From assembly GCA_016714605.1 (NCBI GenBank), contig JADKDL010000014.1:70505-134504 (forward strand): a stretch of DNA of 64,000 nucleotides. Direction: 5' to 3'. The notes under the pieces were generated by a model. It was not told the origin of the DNA. It searched no databases and saw nothing but the letters and a program-made list of their open reading frames with translations. The position numbers were made by a program, and so were the translations under genes. This DNA comes from Bacteroidales bacterium. GTDB lineage: Bacteria; Bacteroidota; Bacteroidia; Bacteroidales; UBA1715. This document shows positions 47,947 through 55,796 of the stretch, piece after piece; within the stretch, counting starts at the first letter, position 1; every line of letters starts with the position of its first letter.

Positions 47947-49512
47947 ATGAAAAATATTTTTGTATTAGTGAGCTTTCTTTTAGTGTTTTTTACTGGATTA
48001 AATGCACAAACCAATAAGAAAGAAGCAAAGTTGTACAAAAAAGCACACTATTATTATGATTATTACAATTACCAGTTGGCTATTCCATATTACCAGAAGT
48101 TATTGGAGTTAGACAGTCTAAACACATTATATAATTTTGAAATGGGAAATTGTATATATTTCTCTGAGTTGGATAGAACACCCTCACTTAAATATTATGA
48201 GATTGCCAAAAAAGATTATGTAGATGCATACTTCTATTCCGCCAAAGTAGCTCACCTTTCGGGTTTTTACAGCGATGCAATCAAAAATTTTGAAATATAC
48301 AAGCAAGATATTAGACAAAAAACCTACACCGATAAAGAAGTAGATTTCCATCTAAATAAATCTTATACAGCACGAAGATTCAAAGAGAATCCACGTAATG
48401 TAAGAATCATGAATCTTGGTTTGAATATTAATTCAGAATATCCTGAATATGTACCTATTATTTCGCAAGATGAGAGAGTAATGTTTTTCACTTCGCGCCG
48501 CAAGGGCAGTACCGGAAGTATGAGAGATGCTTATGGTCATTATTTCGAAGATATTTATATGTCAGAATTTAAAGACGGAATTTGGCAAATGGCAGAAAAC
48601 ATTGGGTATCCTATAAATTCTGAAACTCACGATGCATGTATTGGTTTATCGCCCGATTTGACAAAGATGTATATTTACCGTACCAATTTGCAAGAAACCG
48701 GAGGAGGTATATATGAATCGGAACTGAGAAACGGCAAATGGCAAATGCCACGTTGGATAGATGCCGAATTTAATTCAAAAAAATCGTCGGAGAAGACAGT
48801 TTGCCTTACCATTTCGCCCGATAGTACTGAGTATTATTTTGTGAGTAACAGAGCCGGTGGTTTTGGTGGTACCGATATATATAAAGTAAAGCGATTTGCC
48901 GATGGTAGATGGGGTGTACCTGAAAATTTGGGTCCGGAAATTAATACAGAATACGACGAAGATTCGCCTTTTTTTCATCCCCGAGAATCTACCATTTATT
49001 TCAGTTCAAAAGGGCATGAAAACATGGGCGATTTTGATATTTTCAAATCAGAAATATTACCAGGAGGGAAATGGTCAATACCTATAAATCTTGGCTATCC
49101 GCTTAATACCGTTGGAGGTGACAGATTTTTGAGCGTATCACTTGATGGAAGGCGCGGTTATTATTCTACCGTTAGAGAAGGAGGTATGGGGCATTCAGAT
49201 ATTTATGTTATTGAAATGGCATTTAACGCCAGCAATTACTATATAATAAAAGGTTTTTTACTTGATTCTGATTCTAAAGCCGCAATTGATGCAGTTATTA
49301 CCATAACAGATTCAAAAACAAAAGAAATATACGGAATATATAGACCCAATATGATTTCGGCAAATTATGTGATTTTAATAGAACCCGGCAATTCTTACGA
49401 CGTAGAGATAAAAGCCGATAATTATAAAACATACTCTAATGTGTTATTTTATCCGATAGATTCAAGAGAGAATGAATTTATTATTGATGTTTATATGGAT
49501 AGAATTAAATAA
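47947..49512 (+). CDS. Secreted TPR and PD40 (WD40-like) beta-propeller protein
   Basis: The 521-residue protein has a signal peptide (ending GLNAQ), an N-terminal TPR-like region (YDYYNYQLAIPYYQKLLELD), and five PD40 propeller blades between residues 150 and 420 (for example VCLTISPDSTEYYFVSNRAG and SPFFHPRESTIYFSSKGHEN). A carboxypeptidase-regulatory-like beta-sandwich follows to the end. This resembles the PorE and OmpA-type lipoproteins linked to type IX secretion but lacks the OmpA peptidoglycan-binding domain. It is 35 bp upstream of a PorP/SprF gene, a frequent pairing. It is probably a periplasmic or outer-membrane accessory. Confidence 0.85.
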   Translation: MKNIFVLVSFLLVFFTGLNAQTNKKEAKLYKKAHYYYDYYNYQLAIPYYQKLLELDSLNTLYNFEMGNCIYFSELDRTPSLKYYEIAKKDYVDAYFYSAKVAHLSGFYSDAIKNFEIYKQDIRQKTYTDKEVDFHLNKSYTARRFKENPRNVRIMNLGLNINSEYPEYVPIISQDERVMFFTSRRKGSTGSMRDAYGHYFEDIYMSEFKDGIWQMAENIGYPINSETHDACIGLSPDLTKMYIYRTNLQETGGGIYESELRNGKWQMPRWIDAEFNSKKSSEKTVCLTISPDSTEYYFVSNRAGGFGGTDIYKVKRFADGRWGVPENLGPEINTEYDEDSPFFHPRESTIYFSSKGHENMGDFDIFKSEILPGGKWSIPINLGYPLNTVGGDRFLSVSLDGRRGYYSTVREGGMGHSDIYVIEMAFNASNYYIIKGFLLDSDSKAAIDAVITITDSKTKEIYGIYRPNMISANYVILIEPGNSYDVEIKADNYKTYSNVLFYPIDSRENEFIIDVYMDRIK

Positions 49513-49547
49513 TGATTATAATTTTTTAATTGAAAAATAGCAAGAAA

Positions 49548-50549
49548 GTGAAAAAATATTTAGCATATATACTCATATTCATATCATTAACTGCAAAAGC
49601 TCAGGATGCTCAGTTTTCTCAGTATTATTCAGCACCTTTGTTGTTGTCTCCCTGTTTTGCAGGAACAACAAATGGTATTAGAGCAATTGCCAATTTCAGA
49701 ACACAGTGGTATTCAGCATTTAATTATGGTTACAATACCGGAGCAGTATCATTAGATCATAACCTTAAAGCATTTAATAGTGGGGTAGGGCTAGTCTTTG
49801 TGAGCGATTTTGCAGGTTCTGGTGCTTTGAACAGAGAGAAAATAGGATTAGATTATAATTACAATATTGCACTAGGTAGAGGAATTTATTTCAGACCCGG
49901 CATAGAACTTTCTTATGGCTATGTAGGTATATCAGACAATTTTCTGTTTGGTAGCGAAATGAGAGACGACAATCCGGTTGATGATGAAATAATTTCAAGT
50001 GCACTGGTAGACCATAAATCATACTTTGATGCTTCTGCCGGAGTAATGTTTTTTTCGCAAAAATATTGGTTAGGAGGCACCTTATACCACCTTATGCAAC
50101 CAAACGAGTCTCTATCAGGAACGGCAGAAAATCTACCAATGAAATTTTTAGGTTTTTTTGGTGGTAAATATGATATAAATGGCAGACTTGGCCGACCCGA
50201 CGAAGAGAGTATAACATATAGTATTATATATAGAGCACAAGAAAAATTTGATCAAATAGATATTGGAGCATACTGGTATAAAAAATCGTTTCAGATAGGT
50301 TTATGGTATAGAGGAATACCGGGCTTTAAGAAAAACGAAGATGAAAGTGCAAATCAAGATGCAGTAATTCTTTTTGCAAAATACAATACACCAAAGTGGG
50401 GAGTAGGCTATAGTTATGATATAACCGTATCCAGACTTTTTGCCGATACCGGTGGCGCACATGAATTGTCGTTATTCTTTATTTTCCTTGAAGATAAAGA
50501 AATAAAAGTGAGACAAAAGAAACTTAAAGTACCTTGCCCAAGGTTCTAA
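49548..50549 (+). CDS. PorP/SprF family outer-membrane protein
   Basis: The 333-residue protein has a signal peptide (ending LTAKAQ) and the family start DAQFSQYYSAPLLLSPCFAG, then NFRTQWYSAF and repeated amphipathic strands of a beta-barrel, ending in WGVGYSYDITVSRLFADTGG and AHELSLFFIF. PorP/SprF proteins are outer-membrane partners of type IX secretion; in Flavobacterium, SprF is needed to display the type-B cargo SprB. A GTG start is used because it directly precedes the signal peptide; an in-frame TTG lies six codons upstream. The giant PKD protein in this window has the matching type-B domain. Confidence 0.9.
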   Translation: MKKYLAYILIFISLTAKAQDAQFSQYYSAPLLLSPCFAGTTNGIRAIANFRTQWYSAFNYGYNTGAVSLDHNLKAFNSGVGLVFVSDFAGSGALNREKIGLDYNYNIALGRGIYFRPGIELSYGYVGISDNFLFGSEMRDDNPVDDEIISSALVDHKSYFDASAGVMFFSQKYWLGGTLYHLMQPNESLSGTAENLPMKFLGFFGGKYDINGRLGRPDEESITYSIIYRAQEKFDQIDIGAYWYKKSFQIGLWYRGIPGFKKNEDESANQDAVILFAKYNTPKWGVGYSYDITVSRLFADTGGAHELSLFFIFLEDKEIKVRQKKLKVPCPRF

Positions 50550-50589
50550 CTACAAGGTTTTAATTGTTGACAATCTGATATATTTATAA

Positions 50590-51123
50590 GTGACTTGCAT
50601 TTTACAGAATGATACTATTGATTCTATTCTCAATTCACATAAAGTAGAATTGGGCGATAGTTTTGAGCCATATAGAAATCATGTTTACCGCGTTTATAAT
50701 TTTGCAATTCTCAGTTTGACAGATTCAAATGATATAAATACATTGTCAGTTGCTGTGGCATTTCACGATTTAGGGATTTGGACTAAAAAGACATTCGATT
50801 ACATACAGCCCTCTATTGACCTAGCAAGGCATTATTGCCTGTTAAATTTAATCGAAACTGAAAAAATTGTAGAGATTGAATTCATTATTAAAGAACATCA
50901 TAAGCTGTCGAAAATTTCAAATAACAGGCTGGCAGAAATATTTAGAAAAGCAGACTTGGTCGATTTGTCTTTAGGAATGATACGAAAAAACATAGACCGC
51001 AAGTATATTAGAAAAGTAAAAGAAAATTTTCCAAATAAAGGATTCCATTTATATTTAAGCAGATTGTTCTTAAAGAACCTGTTTTTAAATCCATTAAGAC
51101 CTTTGCCTATGTATAAATTTTAA
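50590..51123 (+). CDS. HD-domain phosphohydrolase-like protein
   Basis: The 177-residue protein has the HD signature: NHVYRVYNFAI supplies the first histidine, VAFHDLGIWT the HD pair, and a later EHHKLSKI and KADLVDLS the remaining metal ligands. The family hydrolyses phosphate esters, often nucleotides; the substrate is unknown. The start is GTG. It lies 40 bp after the PorP/SprF gene on the same strand but has no evident link to secretion. It is the last gene before the repeat and IS region. Confidence 0.8.
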   Translation: MTCILQNDTIDSILNSHKVELGDSFEPYRNHVYRVYNFAILSLTDSNDINTLSVAVAFHDLGIWTKKTFDYIQPSIDLARHYCLLNLIETEKIVEIEFIIKEHHKLSKISNNRLAEIFRKADLVDLSLGMIRKNIDRKYIRKVKENFPNKGFHLYLSRLFLKNLFLNPLRPLPMYKF

Positions 51124-51163
51124 TGATAAATTCTCCCACCTCATAAACTTGTTAATTTACTTC

Positions 51164-51426
51164 TATTATGCAGGTTTATCAGAGATTGCATGGAATTTTT
51201 ATATTGACGGTTACCAGCCAGCTCAAAATTGATAAAATAGTGATGGAGTAAGCTTTTTTTAATTCCCCTCCTCTGGAGGGGTGGCTGAAAGCCGGGGTGG
51301 TTAATACAGAAGTGAAGTGTTCAAATGTCGATGTGATTAATTCAAAAAAAAGAATATACATTTGGTAATGCAAGAATATGGACACCACCCCGCCCGTTGG
51401 GCACCCCTCCAAAGGAGGGGAATTTA
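51164..51426. repeat. Long palindromic repeat unit, copy A
   Basis: The first 218 bp (51164-51381) recur almost unchanged 290 bp downstream as copy B. Within them lies the arm 51261-51300 (key: CCCCTCC, GGAGGGG, GCCGGGGTGG), which is inverted at 51385-51425 (CCACCCC, CCCGTTGGGC, GGAGGGG). The unit is thus a GC-rich inverted repeat enclosing about 85 bp. Elements with this pattern are widespread in Bacteroidetes genomes, as I recall. Apparent open frames across it are not genes. Confidence 0.85.
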
Positions 51427-51453
51427 GGTCATGTGTAATTAAACGAGACTCAG

Positions 51454-51671
51454 TATTATGCAGGCATATCAGAGATTTCATGGAATTTTTATATTGACGG
51501 TTACCAGCCATCTAAAAATTGATAAAATAGTGATGGAGTAAGCTTTTTTTAATTCCCCTCCATTTGAGGGGTGGCTGAAAGCCGGGGTGGTTAATACAGA
51601 AGTGAAGTGTTCAAATGTCGATGTGATTAATTTTAAAAAAAGAATATACATTTGGTAATGCAAGAATATGG
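51454..51671. repeat. Long palindromic repeat unit, copy B (right arm missing)
   Basis: This 218-bp copy matches copy A at nearly every position, starting TATTATGCAGG and ending AAGAATATGG. It then departs into 13 unrelated bases and the IS3 left end. The right inverted arm present in copy A is absent. Confidence 0.85.
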
Positions 51672-51765
51672 CAAAGAACTGTATCGTCCTGAAATAAGTT
51701 GACAGTTTTTTAATTAATCCTACTATGAGTTTACAATTAAAAAATTAAATTTATAATTTTGCATT

Positions 51766-51860
51766 GTCAGATGAAGCGTAAAAAGGCTCTGCTGGAGAGC
51801 AACCTTTCAGGATTAGTCTGACCTTGTGAGAATGAGTCCCGTGTTTTCGGGACTTTTTTT
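51766..51860 (+). ncRNA. Candidate structured small RNA inside the IS3 element
   Basis: A TAATTTTG promoter box (51754-51761) lies just upstream. The predicted RNA folds with an outer stem GTCAGA (51766-51771)/TCTGAC (51817-51822), an inner hairpin GCTCT-GCTGG-AGAGC (51786-51800), and a strong terminator GTCCCG-TGTTTT-CGGGAC followed by T7. It runs opposite to the transposase genes and lies beyond their 3' end. I do not recognise it as tRNA, SRP RNA, 6S, or a named riboswitch. Expression is inferred. Confidence 0.45.
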
Positions 51861-51903
51861 GTTAATCATTCTTTCAAGATTATGCCTAAAAAAACTCATA
51901 GAG

Positions 51904-51927
51904 TGATTGCTACGCAATCATTTTTTT
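51904..51927. terminator. Terminator at the 3' side of the IS3 transposase
   Basis: TGATTGC-TAC-GCAATCA is a 7-bp stem followed by T7 on the plus strand and preceded by an A-rich stretch; on the minus strand a weaker U-run follows CTCTATGAG. It separates the transposase from the candidate small RNA. Confidence 0.65.
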
Positions 51928-51953
51928 ATTCTTATACAAATTTACAATTTTTT

Positions 51954-52835
51954 TCATTTCAATTCTCCTTTCATTTTTCTCTTGTATGTTTTCCAATACT
52001 TCTTTAATTCACCTGTCCGTTGATGAGCTTCATCAGGAGTCAGCATGCCTACGCTGAGATGCGGACGTTCAGTATTGTAAATATCTATGATACTACCAAC
52101 TGCTTTGACAGCCTCTTCTTTATCTTTCAGCTCCATGTCGTACAGCCATTCAACCTTCAGAATACCATTTACTCGCTCTGCAATTGCATTTTCTCTAGGA
52201 TCTCCGCTCTCTGTCATACTTATTTGAATGTCATGTTTCTGAAGGCATTTGACATATTTGCTGCTACAATATTGAACACCTCTATCTGAGTGGTGAATTA
52301 AATCTTTATTCTCTGCTGGTAGTTGGCTTATAGCCATATATAAAGCCTTTAAACCGTTATCAGCTTCCATTGTTTCTGATAATTTCCATCCTATTATTTT
52401 CCGGGAATAAGCATCAGTTACCAAGAAAAGGTACATAAATTCATCACCTACCCATATATATGTTATATCGCTAACCCATAATATATTTGGTTTGATGGGA
52501 ACAAGTTCTTTTATGAGATTTGGATATTTGTGCAACCAGTGGTATGAATCTGTTGTAATTACTCTTGTTTTCCGCTTCCGAACGAGCATGTTATTCTCCC
52601 TAAGTAAATTAAAGAAAGCGTCTCGACCTATGTATTGAGATTGTGGAAGCTTATTAATCACCTTCAACAACAACTTCCGACCACCAAGTTTTTTTTGTTT
52701 TATTCGCACCTCCTTTACTAATGTTAATATCAAATCGTTGTTCACTAATTCTTTTATTACTTCATTATCTTTCTTGTAATATGCCTGTCGTGTTTTACCA
52801 AACAATCCGCAAAGTACATCCACGCTGTAATTCAC
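51954..52835 (-). CDS. IS3-family transposase OrfB (DDE integrase)
   Basis: This 293-residue integrase has an HTH_21-type N-terminal region (FGKTRQAYYKKDNE) and a complete rve catalytic core: the first Asp in ILWVSDITYIWVGDEFMYLF, the second in HHSDRGVQYCSSKYVK, and the Glu in ENAIAERVNGILKVEW, followed by YNTERPHLSVGMLTPDEAH. It has no independent strong start; a GTG is used as the nominal one. It is most likely made as an OrfAB fusion through the upstream slippery site. It appears intact. Confidence 0.93.
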   Translation of the reverse strand: MNYSVDVLCGLFGKTRQAYYKKDNEVIKELVNNDLILTLVKEVRIKQKKLGGRKLLLKVINKLPQSQYIGRDAFFNLLRENNMLVRKRKTRVITTDSYHWLHKYPNLIKELVPIKPNILWVSDITYIWVGDEFMYLFLVTDAYSRKIIGWKLSETMEADNGLKALYMAISQLPAENKDLIHHSDRGVQYCSSKYVKCLQKHDIQISMTESGDPRENAIAERVNGILKVEWLYDMELKDKEEAVKAVGSIIDIYNTERPHLSVGMLTPDEAHQRTGELKKYWKTYKRKMKGELK

Positions 52836-52846
52836 TTTCGCCTCAG

Positions 52847-53203
52847 CTAGTTTTTTGACTGTTTGGTGCCAGACTTTTTTCTTATTGACACATTTAGGTC
52901 TGTTTCTGCAAGATCAATCATAACATTTAACGCCCTTACTCTTAATTGTTCCATCGCTAATTCTTCACGAAGCCGACGATTTTCTGCTTCTAGTTCAAGT
53001 GTTTTTCTATCTGATTGTGCATCTTCTTTCGATTTCATATTTCTGTCTTTTGATTGATCAAATTTACGAATCCAATTTAAAACAGCTGAATTTCCTTTTA
53101 TTCCATATCGCTGTCGAGCTTCTTCTTTTGATAGTAAACCGTCAAGAACTTCCTGCACTACTGATTTCTTAAACTCATCTGAGTAATGTTTTATCGTTTC
53201 CAT
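52847..53203 (-). CDS. IS3-family transposase OrfA (helix-turn-helix)
   Basis: The 118-residue protein has an N-terminal HTH_Tnp_1 domain (KHYSDEFKKSVVQEVLDGLL then SKEEARQRYGIKGNSAVLNW) and a C-terminal leucine-zipper-like coiled coil (TLELEAENRRLREELAMEQL). It binds the IS ends. Its start lies 57 bp inside the right inverted repeat, and its stop comes just after the A6C frameshift signal that leads into orfB. Confidence 0.92.
   Translation of the reverse strand: METIKHYSDEFKKSVVQEVLDGLLSKEEARQRYGIKGNSAVLNWIRKFDQSKDRNMKSKEDAQSDRKTLELEAENRRLREELAMEQLRVRALNVMIDLAETDLNVSIRKKSGTKQSKN
52850..52856 (-). promoter_or_regulatory. Programmed -1 frameshift site (A AAA AAC) joining OrfA to OrfB
   Basis: In the OrfA frame the codons read TCA AAA AAC TAG. 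The heptamer A-AAA-AAC is a classic slippery sequence. A -1 slip continues as AAA AAA CTA GCT GAG GCG AAA and runs straight into OrfB, giving the joint SKKLAEAKVNYSVDVLCGLF, as expected for an IS3 OrfAB fusion. Confidence 0.8.
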
Positions 53204-53266
53204 TTTAATCCTATATTAAGTTGACACTATTTTTGTTTTTTGTCAACCTATTTCAGGACAAGACAG

Positions 53267-53441
53267 GTGGCTGAAAGCCGGGGTGGTTAATACAGAAGTG
53301 AAGAGTTCGAAAGTCGGTGTGATTAATTTAAAAAAAAAGAATATATAAGTGGTAATGCAAGAATTAGAAAATTATATATTGCAAGTTTATGGGTATGAAC
53401 CACCCCGCCCGTTGGGCACCCCTCCATAGGATGGGAATTTA
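53267..53441. repeat. Long palindromic repeat unit, copy C (left end missing)
   Basis: Directly after the IS right end, GGTGGCTGAAAGCCGGGGTG begins in mid-unit and follows copy A to about 53355, with more differences than copy B. A right inverted arm is present at 53400-53440. The first 115 bp of the unit are absent. Confidence 0.8.
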
Positions 53442-53907
53442 GGATTACCAAACAATAATAACAGTAAAGTTTAAAGGATATGAAAAACCATATCATCAAA
53501 AGAAACGGCTTAGATTTTTTAACCGTTATAGCCAAACGGCAAATAATAGAATGTTTTTTATTTTAATGTTGTAAGAGAAAATAAAATATCTAGAATTTAA
53601 TATATTTTAATTAATCTATTCACAAATTGCTTCATAAAATTCCCCTAATTCGCTAACTTTGCCCCAAATTATATAGCTGGAATAATGAAATACTGCCTTT
53701 GAAATAAAGAATTTAAAATAGTTTGAGTGCATTTTTAAACCTCAATTTTCTTCATGAAAGTTTCAATAGAAAATTATTATTTCCTAACCATCTCAATACT
53801 ATATAATAATATACTGAAACCAATAGGTGTATATGAAGAATATATTAAATAGAATTATAAATGTTTGTATTATATCCAAATAAATAAACAAGAGAAAAAA
53901 ATACATT
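53442..53907. other. Upstream region of the hydrogenase operon
   Basis: This AT-rich 466-bp stretch has no gene that I can support. It must contain the promoter for hydBAC, but I found no clean TTTG ... TAnnTTTG pair in it. Confidence 0.5.
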
Positions 53908-55796
53908 ATGACAAAAATATCATCATTGGCTGAGCTTAAAACAATGAGTGAAGTGCTAAAAACTAATAAGGCAAAGTTTAAAAAGCAACTTCATGTTTGT
54001 GGAGGAACAGGTTGTCATGCTGCACTTAGTATTAATTTAGAAGCTAATCTGAAAGAAATTTTATTAGATAAAGGATTGCAAGATGAGGTTCAGGTTACAA
54101 TGACTGGTTGTTTCGGTTTCTGCGAAAAAGGTCCGATAGTAAAAGTTGTACACGACAATACTTTTTATACAGAGGTAACACCAAAAGATGCCAGAAGTAT
54201 AGTAGAGGAACATATTATAAAAGGTAATAAAATAGAGAAATTATTATATATAGATCCTGTAACAAACCAGCAAGTAGGCAATTCTGAACAGATGAGTTTT
54301 TATAAAAAACAACATCGTATAGCATTGCGTAATTGTGGTTCAATAAATCCAGAGGATATAAATGACTCTATTATTAACGCTGGTTACCAAGCTTTGGGAA
54401 AAGTTCTTACTCAATTTGATGCGCAGCAAACAATAGATATAATTAAGAAATCCGGATTAAGAGGTCGTGGAGGAGGTGGTTTTCCTACAGGATTAAAATG
54501 GGATATAACAAGCAAGGAACAAGCCGATCAAAAATATGTAGTATGCAATGCCGATGAAGGTGATCCTGGTGCTTTTATGGACAGAGCTATACTAGAAGGC
54601 GATCCGCATTCAGTAATTGAGGCAATGGCAATTTGTGGATACGCTATAGGTGCTTCTGTTGGTTTGGTCTACATACGTGCAGAGTACCCGTTGCAATTAC
54701 TCGTTTGAAAATGGCTATAAACCAAGCTAGAAAGTTAGGCTTACTTGGACAAAATATTTTAGGATTGAAATTTAGTTTTGATATAGAACTTCGATATGGA
54801 GCCGGAGCATTTGTTTGTGGTGAAGAAACGGCTTTGATTCACTCTATGGAAGGTTTAAGAGGTGAGCCATCATTCAAACCTCCTTTTCCATCTGTTTCCG
54901 GATATAGGGGGAAACCTACCAATGTAAACAATGTTGAGACTTTTGCTAATATTCCAGTTATAATTAACCAAGGTGCAGAGTGGTTTGCGAGCATTGGTAC
55001 AGAAAAATCGAAAGGAACTAAAGTATTTGCACTTGCTGGAAAGATAAACAACGTCGGACTTATTGAAGTTCCTATGGGCATAACGCTTCGCGAAATAATA
55101 TATGAAATAGGTGGTGGTATAAAAGATGGTAAAAAGTTTAAAGCTGTTCAGACTGGTGGCCCTTCGGGTGGATGTTTGACAGAAAAACATCTTGATACAC
55201 GTATTGATTATGACAATCTTGTGGAAGTTGGCTCTATGATGGGATCTGGTGGAATGATTGTACTTGATGAAGACGATTGCATGGTTTCGGTAGCTAAGTT
55301 TTATTTAGATTTTATTGTTGAAGAATCATGCGGAAAATGTACTCCTTGCCGAATTGGAAACAAACGACTTTATGAAATTCTTGAAAAAATAACTCAAGGA
55401 AATGGCACAATGGAAGACCTTGAGCGACTTAAAAACCTAAGTGCTGTGATAAAAGACACATCGTTGTGTGGTTTAGGTCAAACTTCGCCCAACCCTGTAT
55501 TATCAACTTTGACTAACTTCTGGGATGAATATTTGGAACATGTAACTCTTAAGAAATGTAGAGCAGGACAATGTAAGGCACTGTTGCATTATGATATTGA
55601 TCCGGATATTTGCGTAGGTTGTACAGCATGTAAACGTTGCTGTCCGGTAAATGCTATTACAGGAGATAAAAAGCAAGCACATATTATAAATCAAGATATA
55701 TGTATAAAATGTGGTGCTTGTGAAGAAAAATGTGCATTTGATGCTATTAGTGTTAAATTAGAAAAAAGAATACATACTGAACATGGAAATGATTAA
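53908..55796 (+). CDS. hydB: [FeFe] hydrogenase beta subunit HydB (NuoF-like), with a single-base frameshift
   Basis: The joined product of 629 residues has an N-terminal thioredoxin-like [2Fe-2S] domain (CGGTGCHAALS, MTGCFGFCEKGP), the FMN/NADH domain (GLRGRGGGGFPTGLKWD, YGAGAFVCGEETALIHSMEG), an SLBB region, a [4Fe-4S] motif ESCGKCTPCRIG, and a C-terminal two-cluster ferredoxin (CVGCTACKRCCPVNAI, CIKCGACEEKCAFDAI). This is the HydB plan of trimeric bifurcating hydrogenases, where NAD(H) is handled. The frame breaks after RAEYPL: one missing base near 54693 (TTG CAA for TTG GCA) leads to a TGA at 54706. Adding a G restores LAITRLKMAINQARK. Neighbouring genes are intact, so a sequence error is plausible. 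It overlaps hydA. Confidence 0.92.

Larger units (their letters stand above)
51685..53260. mobile_element. IS3-family insertion sequence
   Basis: The ends are a 19-bp near-perfect inverted repeat, GTCCTGAAATAAGTTGACA at the left and the complement of GTCCTGAAATAGGTTGACA at the right. The right terminus reads TG...; the left one reads CG..., a change in the terminal base. Inside, on the minus strand, are orfA and orfB with a -1 frameshift site. No target-site duplication is visible. About 250 bp between the left end and the orfB stop is non-coding, which is unusual for IS3, and holds a candidate RNA gene. Confidence 0.88.

Noticed and set aside
51179..51663. Two minus-strand frames with near-identical ends (SFEHFTSVLTTPAFSHPS type)
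   Set aside because: They arise from the duplicated palindromic repeat copies A and B and have no ribosome site or homologue that I recognise.
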